Below, in pieces: positions 42,451 through 52,055 of a DNA stretch of 64,000 nt. A program made the translations under genes and the position numbers. The notes under the pieces are model-generated. The model was not told the origin of the DNA and did not search any database. It saw only the letters and a program-made list of their open reading frames with translations. The stretch's first letter is position 1; each line of letters begins with the position of its first letter. The stretch is taken from NCBI GenBank assembly GCA_041741455.1, contig JBGSJZ010000108.1:1-64000 (forward strand), written 5' to 3'. The stretch is from CALESS01 sp041741455. Its GTDB lineage: Bacteria > Chloroflexota > Anaerolineae > Anaerolineales > Anaerolineaceae.

Positions 42451-42987
42451 ATGCCTGCGATTGAGATTCGGCCTGCTTTACTGGAAGATTTAAATTCGAT
42501 CGTTCAAATTAAACAAATTTACCAAACATCGGCAGTCTGGCAAATGGACCGGAGAGTCGGTGATAATGATTTCAGCATTGGATTTCGCGAAGTTCGCTTG
42601 CCGAGATCGATTAAGGTCGATGTGCCAAATCCACCTGAATTCACGACGGTTAGTTTCACCCAACCTTCTGGTTTATTGGTGGCCAGTATGCCTGAAGGGA
42701 TTGTCGGTTATATCCTTGTCAAGGAAATGACGGTCCCACGAAGCGCCTGGGTGGAAGGCCTGGCCGTTCGGGAAGAGTATCGCAGGAAAGGTATCGGCAG
42801 CGCTTTGCTGATGGCTGGTCAGGATTGGGCAAGGAGCCGCCATTTGGTGCGGATGGTGTTGGAAATGCAATCCAAGAATATTCCGGCGATTCACATGGCC
42901 TTGGGCCTGGGTTTTGAGTTTTGCGGTTACCACGATCAATATTTTGCAAATCGGGATATTGCTTTGTTTTTTGGTAAATTTATCTAA
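42451..42987 (+). CDS. GNAT family N-acetyltransferase
   Basis: 178 residues from ATG 42451 (AAAGG 6 nt upstream; the ATG at 42445 abuts that site). The acetyl-CoA binding motif A is LAVREEYRRKGIGSALL (about 106-122). The N-terminal IEIRPALLEDLNSIVQIKQI and the late strand ALGLGFEFCGYHDQYF also fit GNAT, the latter like the RimI/PAT group. The acceptor is unknown. It is placed just before the multi-TM regulator gene. Confidence 0.83.
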   Translation: MPAIEIRPALLEDLNSIVQIKQIYQTSAVWQMDRRVGDNDFSIGFREVRLPRSIKVDVPNPPEFTTVSFTQPSGLLVASMPEGIVGYILVKEMTVPRSAWVEGLAVREEYRRKGIGSALLMAGQDWARSRHLVRMVLEMQSKNIPAIHMALGLGFEFCGYHDQYFANRDIALFFGKFI

Positions 42988-43012
42988 GTTGCGGATTTTT
43001 TGAGCGGTAGAG

Positions 43013-44929
43013 ATGACTTTTAGCTGGGAAACGGGATTAATCGCTGCTTTGCGAACCATCAGTCAAATATTGACAGCTGGTATCGCAATTACTGCATTTG
43101 GCTTATTATTGCATACCCTGACCTTCAATTTGCAGGACAAGGTGGCGCGAACCTTTGCTTTTATTCTGGTTTGTGTAGTAATTGCATTTACAGGTGAGGC
43201 GATCGGCTCCAATGCCGGGACGACTGAATCGGCGGAATTTTGGCTGCGGATTCAATGGATTGGGATTGTGATGCTGCCGGCCAGTTACCTGCATTTTTCC
43301 GACGCTTTACTGGCCACGACCGGTAGACCGTCGCGAGGACGAAGGATCTGGGCAATCCGTTTGACGTACTTTGCCTGCCTGGTATTCCTAGTCGGCCTGC
43401 CATTTTCGATCCTGGTTGGTCCCCTGGTGAGCGACCAGCCACCCGCACCGCACCTGCAGAGAACCGTCATCACAGATTTATTCACCTTTTTCTACGCCAG
43501 CGTGATGTTGATCGCCTGGTTTTTATTTTTACGATCCTATCAACGGACACGTACTCCAACCAGCCGCAGAAGAATGATCTACCTGGGCTTTGGCGCCCTG
43601 GCTCCAGCCCTGGGGGTATTCCCGTACTTGTTATTCGGTTCTGGTATAGCTGCAGCCCGACCGACCCTCTTCTGGTTCGTGGCATTGATCAGCAACGTGG
43701 TGGTGGAGACTTTGTTGATTGTGATGGCTTATGCCGTGGCGTTTTTTGGCGTCTCGTGGCCGGATCGGGTGGTAAAAAGCCGTCTCTTCAAGTGGATTTT
43801 GCGCGGCCCTGTGACAGCCAGTATCACGCTGGGTTTGGTGACGATCATCCGGCGGGCCGGGGAACAATTCGGCCAGCTTTACACAGCGGTGGTGCCGATT
43901 GTGATGACTGGCAGCATCCTGCTGATGGAATACTTGATTACTTTACTCTTCCCTGTGTGGGAACGCAAGCTATTTATGGGTAAGGATCGCCTGGAGATAC
44001 AGGCAGTGCATGATCTTGAAGACCGAATGATGACCCGCAATGACCTGAACCAGTTACTTGAGATGTTGTTGGCAGCCATTTGCGACCGGTTGCAGGCAGG
44101 TGGGGCTTACCTGGCGGTGATGAATGGCGAAAAAATCGGGGTCATCTTGCGAATTGGGAAAGTTTCAGTTGAAACGACTGACTTGGATGATGAACTAAAA
44201 TCCAGGCTTCAAATTCAGGCGGGGAGTGAGTTCTTTAAACTCGGCGGAGATTACCTGATGCCCCTCAGTGAAGCAGATGAAGATGGAACGTATCAGTTGC
44301 ATGGGATCCTGGGAATCAACGGTTTGGATGAGAGCAAATTGGAGGAAGATGCCAGAACGGCGTTAAATTTACTAGCCAACCGGGCGATGCGAGTATTGCG
44401 AGATTGGAAGACGCAGCAAAGTGTGCTAGTTGCCCTGGAACCAATAACAACTGAAATGGAAGAATTGCAGCGAATGCGAGCAGCAGCCTCTTTTAATGGC
44501 CGGACATTGTTACTGGATGAGATACCAATGGCTCCACAGGACATGATACAATGGGTAAAGGATGCACTCACCCATTACTGGGGTGGTCCAAAACTCACTG
44601 AGAGCCCATTAATGCAACTGAAAGTTGTTCAGAATGAAGCAGATGGACGTGATGGAAACCTCCCCAATGCCTTAAGGTCGATATTGAGGAAAGCGATTGA
44701 TAAAACGCGTCCAGAAGGTGAAAGACGCTTTACAGGTGAGTGGATCCTATATAATATATTGGAAATGAAATTCTTGGAGGGTCGAAAAGTACGAGAGATA
44801 GCCATTCGCCTGTCAATGTCTGAGGCAGATTTATACCGTAAACAGAGAATTGCCATAGAAACTGTCGCGCGTACCATTGTGGAAATGGAATCGCAGGCAA
44901 CCGCTGATCACACGGAGGGTGTTGATTAG
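43013..44929 (+). CDS. Membrane-bound HTH regulator: multi-TM sensor, GAF-like domain, C-terminal helix-turn-helix
   Basis: 638 residues. About eight or nine membrane helices lie within residues 12-312, like the 7TM region of some histidine kinases (FWLRIQWIGIVMLPASYLHF matches that family's typical WI..Q..G....P..). Residues about 335-465 look like a GAF domain (LNQLLEMLLAAICDRLQAGG). No kinase H-box or ATP lid is seen. The C-terminus (about 580-625, LEMKFLEGRKVREIAIRLSM, SEADLYRKQR) looks like a sigma-70-region-4 type HTH. I infer a one-component membrane regulator. The domain calls are by eye. Confidence 0.7.
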   Translation: MTFSWETGLIAALRTISQILTAGIAITAFGLLLHTLTFNLQDKVARTFAFILVCVVIAFTGEAIGSNAGTTESAEFWLRIQWIGIVMLPASYLHFSDALLATTGRPSRGRRIWAIRLTYFACLVFLVGLPFSILVGPLVSDQPPAPHLQRTVITDLFTFFYASVMLIAWFLFLRSYQRTRTPTSRRRMIYLGFGALAPALGVFPYLLFGSGIAAARPTLFWFVALISNVVVETLLIVMAYAVAFFGVSWPDRVVKSRLFKWILRGPVTASITLGLVTIIRRAGEQFGQLYTAVVPIVMTGSILLMEYLITLLFPVWERKLFMGKDRLEIQAVHDLEDRMMTRNDLNQLLEMLLAAICDRLQAGGAYLAVMNGEKIGVILRIGKVSVETTDLDDELKSRLQIQAGSEFFKLGGDYLMPLSEADEDGTYQLHGILGINGLDESKLEEDARTALNLLANRAMRVLRDWKTQQSVLVALEPITTEMEELQRMRAAASFNGRTLLLDEIPMAPQDMIQWVKDALTHYWGGPKLTESPLMQLKVVQNEADGRDGNLPNALRSILRKAIDKTRPEGERRFTGEWILYNILEMKFLEGRKVREIAIRLSMSEADLYRKQRIAIETVARTIVEMESQATADHTEGVD

Positions 44930-44974
44930 GCGGGTTTATCAATTTTATTAGTGGGTTTCGGGGAGGAGTATTCA

Positions 44975-45922
44975 ATGGGGAGTAAGCAAACTCAGGCTGT
45001 TCCGCATCCAGAGGTAGATTTGGAGCTGGACGAAGGCTGGTGGTCGAGTATTTTGGCCGATGAGGATGCGGCTGTCTCGACCAGAAACGAAAGTTCTTCA
45101 AGAAATGGCAACCACTCGACGGTCAGTGTCGATTGGAATCAAGTTAAGAATTGCTTTGATCAGGATGAAGTTATTGAATTAGATGTCTATGGATACAACC
45201 GAGGGGGTGTGCTTGTCCAATGTGACAGCATCCAAGGTTTTGTGCCAATTTCACACCTGGTGGATATTCCATCCAACCCGACCGAAGAGGAGAAAACCAA
45301 GGTTTTAGCCAATTATGTCGGACGTCGTTTACGACTGAAGGTCATTGAGTGTGAACCAAGCCAGGAGAGAGTTGTTCTCTCTGAAAGAGCGGCATTAGCC
45401 GGCGAAGGACGCAGAAGGCAGTTATTCCAATCCTTGAAGATTGGCGAATTGGTGGATGGTGTGGTTACCAACATCACCGATTTTGGTGTGTTTGTGGATT
45501 TGGGCGGCGTGGAAGGATTGATTCATGTTTCTGAACTTTCCTGGGGGCGGGTAGCCCATCCTTCCGAAGTGCTTAAAATTTCTGATCGGGTAAAAACCAT
45601 GGTGTTGCAAGTCACTGAGGAATCTGCCAGAGTGGCGCTTAGCCTGAAACGGTTATTCCCCAATCCATGGGAACAATTGGCTAGGCATTACAAACCGGGG
45701 GATGTCGTTTCTGCGACGATAACTGACATCATGCGGTTTGGGGCCTTTGCCAGGATGGAAGAAGGCGTTGAAGGGCTGATCCATATTTCATCCATGGAAC
45801 TGCCAACCGGGAAAAGGCAAATTGACCAATTTTTACAGCCTGGACAGCCTGTCCAGGTTCGAATATTACATATTGATCCCGAACGCAGACGTTTGGGATT
45901 AGGCCTGGTAAGCTATTCATGA
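44975..45922 (+). CDS. rpsA: S1-domain protein, short 30S ribosomal protein S1 homologue
   Basis: 315 residues from ATG 44975 (GGGGAGGAG 6 nt upstream). Three S1 OB-folds: residues about 65-130, 148-215 (GVVTNITDFGVFVDLGGVEG) and 233-305 (ATITDIMRFGAFARMEEGVE). Each ends in the G.I/L.HIS or HVSEL type strand. The N-terminal 60 residues are acidic and low in order. E. coli S1 has six domains; short forms are usual in Gram-positives and Chloroflexota. It aids mRNA binding at the ribosome. Its stop overlaps ftsK by 4 nt. Confidence 0.88.
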   Translation: MGSKQTQAVPHPEVDLELDEGWWSSILADEDAAVSTRNESSSRNGNHSTVSVDWNQVKNCFDQDEVIELDVYGYNRGGVLVQCDSIQGFVPISHLVDIPSNPTEEEKTKVLANYVGRRLRLKVIECEPSQERVVLSERAALAGEGRRRQLFQSLKIGELVDGVVTNITDFGVFVDLGGVEGLIHVSELSWGRVAHPSEVLKISDRVKTMVLQVTEESARVALSLKRLFPNPWEQLARHYKPGDVVSATITDIMRFGAFARMEEGVEGLIHISSMELPTGKRQIDQFLQPGQPVQVRILHIDPERRRLGLGLVSYS

Positions 45923-48096
45923 GCCGCAGAGCACATCAGTCGCGGTCACCAGAAAAACCCACAATCCAGGCACCGGAACCAGAAACCACCCAGAGCGCGC
46001 TGGAAAAAATTGGCGGCTGGTGGTTGCGCGTCCGCAAGTATGTGTGGGATGTGTTTGGTGTGATTTTGCTGGCTGTCACGTTTATCTCAATCCTGGGTTT
46101 GCTGGGGCTCACATCGGGCCGAGTGGTTGATCTATGGATCGTTGTGTTACAACGATTATTTGGCTGGGGGGCAGCCATCATGGTTGGTCTGGTAGGTCTG
46201 GCAGGTTTGTCTGCTTTAAAGCAGCATTATGAGAAGCTTCCGACCCTTCACCTCTCAAAAGTTTTGGCACTGGAAGGAATGGCTTTCAGCCTTCTGGCTT
46301 TTTTCGCCTCCATCAACGCTGGCGATCTGGACCGAGCCCAGGCAGGATTGGATGGCGGGGTTATCGGTTGGGGTCTGGCAGCTCCATTTTTAAGAATTTT
46401 ACCTGATTGGGGAGCGGTCGTCCTTGCCGGGTTGTTCTTCGCCTTGTTTGGTTATTTTGGCTTGGGTTTGGACGACCGAATCACCAAAGTGATGGAGAAA
46501 TGGCTCGGCAGTCCATTGGAAAAGCTTGAAAAGCCGGACGCCAGCCAGGAGAGCCAACCCGAGAAACCCAAACGACGGGGGAAACCTTTGGAAGTTGAAG
46601 CGGGCAAGCCAATTTTCCAACGCGATGAACGTTTACCACCACTTAACCTGTTGATGAATGGCCATGCAAGCACACCGGACGAAACTCAAATTAGGGAGAC
46701 TGCAGAGTTGATCGTCCAAACTTTGGCAGAGTTTGGCATTCCTGTGCATGTTGCCGGATTTCGGACCGGGCCGATCGTCACCCAGTTTGCCGTCGAACCA
46801 GGATATGTGGAAAAAATTGGCCCGGATGGAAAACCGATCATGCAGAAAGTACGGGTTTCACAGATCAGCAACCTGGCTAAAGACCTGGCCAGGGCGCTTT
46901 CTGCGGAGCGCTTGCGAATTGAGGCCCCGGTACCAGGTCGCTCTTATGTCGGTATTGAAGTTCCCAACTCGCGCAGTTCTACAGTAAGGTTACGGCCGAT
47001 CCTGGAGACTGAAAGATTCATCAAGCTTGCCTCAACCCTGGCGTTGGCGCTCGGTGAAGATGTGGCTGGCCAGGCAGTAGTGGCGGACCTGGTCCGGATG
47101 CCCCACCTGTTAATTGCGGGTACAACTGGTAGTGGTAAATCTGTTTGCATTGCGGCGATCACAACTTGCCTGGCTTTAAACAATACCCCGGAAGACCTCA
47201 AGCTGGCCATGCTGGATCCGAAAATGGTTGAGTTGGTCCGGTTTAATGGGTTACCCCACCTACTGGGTAAGGTTGAAACTGAGATCGAACGAATGTTGGC
47301 TGTTCTGCGCTGGGCTTTGGCGGAAATGGATCGGCGCTATCGCTTGTTGGAGACAGCCCATGCCAGGGATTTGGAATCGTATAATCGGAAAATGGATCGA
47401 CAGAAGGGTGAACGGTTGCCGCGGATTGTGATCTTGATTGATGAACTGGCGGATATGATGATGAATGCGCCAGACCAAACTGAACATGCGATTGTGCGCC
47501 TGGCTCAGATGGCGAGAGCCACCGGCATCCATCTCATCGTTGCAACCCAGCGCCCGAGTGCGGATGTCATCACAGGCTTGATCAAGGCCAATTTTCCCAC
47601 CCGGATCTCATTTACGGTTGCCAGTTCGATTGACTCGCGCGTGATTTTGGATGTGAATGGCGCAGAAACCTTGCTGGGACGGGGCGATATGTTGTTTCTG
47701 AATCCGGAAGAAGGGGTGCCGGTGCGGGCGCAGGGGGCTCTGGTGACTGACCAGGAAATCAGTCGGGTGATCCATTTCTGGCAGAAGATGCTGAAACAAG
47801 CAACAGATGTTGCAACGCCTCCCTGGGAAGACCTGGTTGAGGGAGACGAAGACGACGAAGATGAGTTAATTGAACGCGCGATTGAAGTGGTTCGGAAAGC
47901 CCGCCGGGCCAGCACTTCATTGTTACAGCGACGGCTGCGGATTGGTTATCCGCGGGCAGCGCGTCTGATCGATCTATTAGAAGAAATGGGGGTGGTGGGA
48001 CCGAATCAGGGCGGCGGGCGTGAGCGGGAAGTATTGCTTTCCGAGGATGATGAGTACGAAAACAACCAGGCTGACGAATCCCGGGATGTTTCTTGA
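45919..48096 (+). CDS. ftsK: DNA translocase FtsK/SpoIIIE
   Basis: 725 residues. Four membrane helices (about 40-195) are followed by a short linker rather than the long Pro/Gln linker of E. coli. Then come the alpha domain (about 250-380) and the RecA-like motor with Walker A GTTGSGKS (401-408) and Walker B IVILIDELADMM. A gamma winged helix (about 655-700, RKARRASTSLLQRRLRIGYP) recognises polar DNA sequences. It moves chromosomes at the septum. It is coupled to rpsA by an ATGA overlap. Confidence 0.95.
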   Translation: MSRRAHQSRSPEKPTIQAPEPETTQSALEKIGGWWLRVRKYVWDVFGVILLAVTFISILGLLGLTSGRVVDLWIVVLQRLFGWGAAIMVGLVGLAGLSALKQHYEKLPTLHLSKVLALEGMAFSLLAFFASINAGDLDRAQAGLDGGVIGWGLAAPFLRILPDWGAVVLAGLFFALFGYFGLGLDDRITKVMEKWLGSPLEKLEKPDASQESQPEKPKRRGKPLEVEAGKPIFQRDERLPPLNLLMNGHASTPDETQIRETAELIVQTLAEFGIPVHVAGFRTGPIVTQFAVEPGYVEKIGPDGKPIMQKVRVSQISNLAKDLARALSAERLRIEAPVPGRSYVGIEVPNSRSSTVRLRPILETERFIKLASTLALALGEDVAGQAVVADLVRMPHLLIAGTTGSGKSVCIAAITTCLALNNTPEDLKLAMLDPKMVELVRFNGLPHLLGKVETEIERMLAVLRWALAEMDRRYRLLETAHARDLESYNRKMDRQKGERLPRIVILIDELADMMMNAPDQTEHAIVRLAQMARATGIHLIVATQRPSADVITGLIKANFPTRISFTVASSIDSRVILDVNGAETLLGRGDMLFLNPEEGVPVRAQGALVTDQEISRVIHFWQKMLKQATDVATPPWEDLVEGDEDDEDELIERAIEVVRKARRASTSLLQRRLRIGYPRAARLIDLLEEMGVVGPNQGGGREREVLLSEDDEYENNQADESRDVS

Positions 48097-48158
48097 CAGA
48101 CCAAACTGGATAGGATAGCATAGACCGGTGTTAATCCAAGAAATGATTGTGTGAGACA

Positions 48159-48818
48159 ATGAATCAACCAATACTTGCACCTGAAATTGAGAAGAAAACC
48201 CTGACAGATTATTTGCGAAAATGGTTAAAGGGGGTGGCTGAACCAATCGCCGGTTTTTTGAACCGGATTGGTTTGAAGCCAAATGTTGTCACCTATCTTG
48301 GGCTGATCGGGAACACCATCGGCGCCTATTTGCTGGCTACAGGACACATCACCTGGGGCGGTATCGTTGTGTTGTTGATGGGACCGGTGGATGGCCTGGA
48401 TGGCACCATGGCACGACTGAGGGGAGAAAGCTCCAAGTTTGGCGCTTTTGTCGATTCGGTCACCGATCGATATTCTGAGCTGGTGATTCTGGCTGGTTTG
48501 ATGGTCTACTTCCTTCAGCAGGAAAATTGGCTGGCCTGTAGCCTGGTGTATCTTTCGGCTGCCGGCAGTGTGCTGGTGTCATATATCAAAGCTCGTGCCG
48601 AAGCATTGGGCTTTGATGCACACGTGGGGATTCTGACCAGGGCCGAGCGCTATCTGGTATTAGCGCCGAGCCTTGTGTTCAATTTTCCGCTGGTTGGCCT
48701 ATGGATTTTAGCAGTGTTGAGCAACCTGACAGCTATGCAGCGTTTTGCCTACGTGCGTAAGCAATGGTATGCGAGCCTGGCAAAACCCAAGCAGAATTAT
48801 GAGGAGAAAAAGAAATGA
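48159..48818 (+). CDS. CDP-alcohol phosphatidyltransferase
   Basis: 219 residues from ATG 48159. The family signature DGLDGTMARLRGE, then KFGAFVDSVTDR (D-x2-DG-x2-AR-x8-G-x3-D-x3-D) is intact. Around it are five or six membrane helices. The N-terminal extension of about 45 residues and LNRIGLKPNVVTYLGL are like actinobacterial phosphatidylinositol-phosphate synthase. The alcohol substrate (inositol phosphate, glycerol phosphate or other) cannot be settled. It overlaps lgt by 4 nt, so phospholipid and lipoprotein synthesis are coupled. Confidence 0.85.
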   Translation: MNQPILAPEIEKKTLTDYLRKWLKGVAEPIAGFLNRIGLKPNVVTYLGLIGNTIGAYLLATGHITWGGIVVLLMGPVDGLDGTMARLRGESSKFGAFVDSVTDRYSELVILAGLMVYFLQQENWLACSLVYLSAAGSVLVSYIKARAEALGFDAHVGILTRAERYLVLAPSLVFNFPLVGLWILAVLSNLTAMQRFAYVRKQWYASLAKPKQNYEEKKK

Positions 48819-49645
48819 TCGTTCGCGAAGGGATCGTAATCGGCGGGAAGTTAGTCCTGCATTTTTATGGGCTGATCATTGTCTTTGGTGCTATCATGGC
48901 TGCTTTTTTGGCAGCTTCTGAGGTCAAGCGAAGGAAGATATCTACGGATTATGTTTGGGATATGCTTCCATGGGCCTTGATTGGTGGAATTATCGGAGCA
49001 CGCATCTGGCATATTCTGACCCCTTCAGAGTCGATGGGGGTCACAGCAGCGTATTACTTTACCCACCCGCTGGATGCATTGGCTATCTGGAAAGGGGGGC
49101 TGGGAATTCCAGGCGCTGTTATCGGTGGAGCTTTGGCCGTTTATATCTACACCAAAAAGAAAGGTCTAAACTTTTTACAATGGACGGATATGCTCGCCCC
49201 GGGTTTGCTATTAGCCCAGGCAATAGGCCGATGGGGGAACTTCATCAACCAGGAAATTTACGGTCTTCCAACCAATTTACCCTGGGCAATTTTTATCGAT
49301 CCGACCCGCAGACTGAAAGAGTATTTGGATGTTGCCTATTACCATCCATTGTTTTTGTATGAATCCCTGTGGAATTTGATCAACATGGGGTTGCTATTAT
49401 GGATCGGGCGGCGGTTTGCCAGTAAGTTAATGAATGGTGATATCTTTTTGATTTACTGTATCATGTATCCAGTCACCCGGTTTACCCTGGAATTTCTGAG
49501 ATTGGACTCATCGCAAGTGGCTGGGATTAACATAAACCAAACAATCATGGGAATTGTTGCCGTGGTTGCGACAGTAATCTTGATATTGCGGCACACCCTC
49601 CATAAAAAACAAGCCTCTGTGCTCGAAGAATCAACCGAAAAATAA
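48815..49645 (+). CDS. lgt: Prolipoprotein diacylglyceryl transferase
   Basis: 276 residues with about seven membrane helices. It transfers diacylglycerol from phosphatidylglycerol to the lipobox Cys of prolipoproteins. The signature GRWGNFINQEIYG is complete, preceded by HFYGLIIVFG and GIIGARIWHIL (with the essential Arg). HPLFLYESLWNL and TRFTLEFLRLD complete the family pattern. GGAG is 8 nt before the ATG. It serves lipoproteins such as those at 21026 and 30481. LspA is encoded 10 kb upstream. Confidence 0.96.
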   Translation: MIVREGIVIGGKLVLHFYGLIIVFGAIMAAFLAASEVKRRKISTDYVWDMLPWALIGGIIGARIWHILTPSESMGVTAAYYFTHPLDALAIWKGGLGIPGAVIGGALAVYIYTKKKGLNFLQWTDMLAPGLLLAQAIGRWGNFINQEIYGLPTNLPWAIFIDPTRRLKEYLDVAYYHPLFLYESLWNLINMGLLLWIGRRFASKLMNGDIFLIYCIMYPVTRFTLEFLRLDSSQVAGININQTIMGIVAVVATVILILRHTLHKKQASVLEESTEK

Positions 49646-49691
49646 CAGGAACGTTAAGTGGAAATGGGATAAAAGTGGTTAGAATCATTCC

Positions 49692-50618
49692 ATGATCGTT
49701 GCAGAAGGTCTAACCAAGTATTTTGACACCTTCCTGGCGGTGGACACAATCTCGTTTGCTGTCCCTGCTGGGAAGGTTTTAATTATGCTGGGGCCGAACG
49801 GGGCCGGAAAAACCACTACCGTCCGTATGTTGACCTCCATTTTACGGCCAAGCCGGGGATGGGCCAAGGTGGCTGGATATGATGTAGTCACCCAGGCAGA
49901 CCGTGTTCGAGCATCCGTCGGTGTGCTTACCGAGCATCATGGTTTATATGTGCGGATGAATGCCGATGAATACCTGGATTTTTTTGGTCAATTATATGGG
50001 CTATCGGCCAACCAGCGAAAAAAACGGGCAGATGAATTGCTGGATAAATTTGGATTAGTGGAAGCCCGCAGAAAACGGCTGGGGGAATATTCAAAAGGAA
50101 TGAGGCAAAAGTTAGCCCTGGTTCGGGCTCTTTTGCATGAACCTCAGGTGTTGTTATTGGATGAGCCTACTTCAGCCATGGATCCGGAAAGCGCCCGGTT
50201 GGTGCGGGAAGCAATTAAGGGATTGCAGTCAGACGAAAGAACCATTTTGCTTTGCACGCACAACTTGACGGAAGCAGAGGAACTGGCTGATCAACTGGCA
50301 ATCATCAGAAAAGGGCAAATTCTCTATAGTGGAACTGTTGACCGATTCAAGGATCAACAACTGGGCGCAGCGGAATATGTGGCAACTTTTTCGGATGATG
50401 TGGATGGTTGGCACGGGGATCTTCCAGAGGGCGTCCAGATCAGCGGCTTCGGCAAGAATTCCCTGCATTTCCGGGTTGATCATCCCCTGGAGACGAATTC
50501 TCAGCTTATGGCATTCCTCTTAAAAAGTCCATCACAGCTTGTTACGTTCCAAGAGGTACCGCGCAGCCTGGAATCAGCTTACCTCAAGGCTTTGCATGAA
50601 TTGCAGGAGGTAGGATGA
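49692..50618 (+). CDS. ABC transporter ATP-binding protein
   Basis: 308 residues. Walker A is GPNGAGKTT (34-42), the signature is EYSKGMRQK, Walker B is VLLLDEPTSAMDP and the switch His follows in LLCTHNLTEAEE. The C-terminal 85 residues are the usual extension of drug or NatA-type exporters. Its partner permease overlaps by 4 nt. The substrate is unknown. Confidence 0.93.
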   Translation: MIVAEGLTKYFDTFLAVDTISFAVPAGKVLIMLGPNGAGKTTTVRMLTSILRPSRGWAKVAGYDVVTQADRVRASVGVLTEHHGLYVRMNADEYLDFFGQLYGLSANQRKKRADELLDKFGLVEARRKRLGEYSKGMRQKLALVRALLHEPQVLLLDEPTSAMDPESARLVREAIKGLQSDERTILLCTHNLTEAEELADQLAIIRKGQILYSGTVDRFKDQQLGAAEYVATFSDDVDGWHGDLPEGVQISGFGKNSLHFRVDHPLETNSQLMAFLLKSPSQLVTFQEVPRSLESAYLKALHELQEVG

Positions 50619-52039
50619 TCCTTGCGGAACTGAGGCCAGCTTTGCAAATTGCTGCCAGGGAAGTCAGAGATCAGTTCCGCGACTGGCGGATCATCTTTCC
50701 AGCAGTTGCCCTGACTGTCTTTTTCCCTTTCCTGATGAACTTCACTGCCCAGCAGATCCTTGGATTTGTGGAAAGATATGGAGCCACCATCATTGGAGAG
50801 CGGATGGTGCCATTCTTGTTAATGATTACCGGCTTTTTCCCGATTTCTGTCTCGTTGGTGATTGCTCTCGAATCCTTCGTTGGCGAAAAAGAACGCGGCA
50901 GTATTGAGCCTTTACTAAATACGCCATTAAAAGACTGGCAGCTTTACCTGGGGAAGCTGCTTTCTTCGGTTGTTCCGCCGCTGTTCACCAGTTATTTAGG
51001 TATGGGGGTGTATTTAGGTGGGTTATTGATCGGCCAGGTGAGATTGCCTACATTCGATTTGTTGGCATTGGTCTTCCTTCTATCAACTGTTCAAGCAGTG
51101 GTGATGGTGAGTGGGGCAGTTGTGGTTTCCACCCAGGCAACCTCGGTTCGGGCAGCCAATTTGCTGGCAAGTTTTATTATTATTCCGATGGCTTTAATGA
51201 TTCAGGGTGAAGCGATTGTGATGTTTTGGGGTACTTACTCCACTTTATGGGTGGTGGTTGGTGGCTTGCTCATCCTGGCATTTTTATTGGTTCGGGTAGG
51301 TCTGGCGCATTTTCAGAGGGAAGAATTATTGGGACATGAAATTGATGTCTTGAATTTACGCTGGGGATGGGGAGTTTTTCGTAGAGCATTCACAGGAGGA
51401 GCAAAAAACCTGTGGGATTGGTATCGAAATTCAATTCGGCAAACCTTAAATGGATTGGGACGCCCGGTGTTGATGATGTCCCTGCTGGGGATTGCCGGAA
51501 TCTTCGTTGGTTGGTATCTAACGAAAGTTTTTCCGCTGCCGATTCAAAATCTTGGACAGGGGGATTGGAGGGATCAGGTGCAATCCTCCCTGGACATTTG
51601 GCCTTTGTTTGCCAGACAGAATTTTGTTGCGTTCTTAAGCAATAACATCCGCTTTATGCTGCTCTCGGTTATTTTAGGTATGCTTTCATTGGGTATTTTG
51701 GGGGTGTTGCCAACGATTGCCACCATTGCGGTGACATCTTATCTTGTTATCACCCTTTCCGTTAGTGGTTTGCCTGGTTTTCAAATTCTGCTGGGATTTA
51801 TCCTGCCGCATGGCTGGTTGGAAATTGGGGCTGGTATCCTGGCTAGCGCCGTGATATTACAAAGTGGCGCCAGATTGGCTTCTGCCAGTGAAAAGAAAAC
51901 GATTGGAGAGGTATTTATCATCTCTTTGGCAGATTGGGTTAAAATATTTGTGGGAGTTGTGATACCCGCCCTCATCCTGGCTGCAGCAATCGAAATTTGG
52001 ATAACTCCTCGGATTGCTTCTTTATTTCTCGGCGGATAA
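50615..52039 (+). CDS. ABC-2 type permease fused to a SpoIIM (DUF95) domain
   Basis: 474 residues. Residues 1-240 are an ABC-2 permease of the NatB type: six helices, and LESFVGEKERGSIEPLLNTPL, the motif of this class. After a short linker, residues about 320-470 fit the SpoIIM/DUF95 fold. Its hallmarks are FLSNNIRFMLLSVILGMLSL, ILPHGWLEIGAGILASAVIL (PHG.xE) and a final AAAIEIWITP. SpoIIM in spore formers belongs to the engulfment peptidoglycan machine, but the domain also occurs in non-sporulating bacteria beside ABC genes. A fusion in one chain is unusual. The two parts may have one function at the cell wall. Confidence 0.85.
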   Translation: MILAELRPALQIAAREVRDQFRDWRIIFPAVALTVFFPFLMNFTAQQILGFVERYGATIIGERMVPFLLMITGFFPISVSLVIALESFVGEKERGSIEPLLNTPLKDWQLYLGKLLSSVVPPLFTSYLGMGVYLGGLLIGQVRLPTFDLLALVFLLSTVQAVVMVSGAVVVSTQATSVRAANLLASFIIIPMALMIQGEAIVMFWGTYSTLWVVVGGLLILAFLLVRVGLAHFQREELLGHEIDVLNLRWGWGVFRRAFTGGAKNLWDWYRNSIRQTLNGLGRPVLMMSLLGIAGIFVGWYLTKVFPLPIQNLGQGDWRDQVQSSLDIWPLFARQNFVAFLSNNIRFMLLSVILGMLSLGILGVLPTIATIAVTSYLVITLSVSGLPGFQILLGFILPHGWLEIGAGILASAVILQSGARLASASEKKTIGEVFIISLADWVKIFVGVVIPALILAAAIEIWITPRIASLFLGG

Positions 52040-52055
52040 TAAGGAAGGAGGCAAT

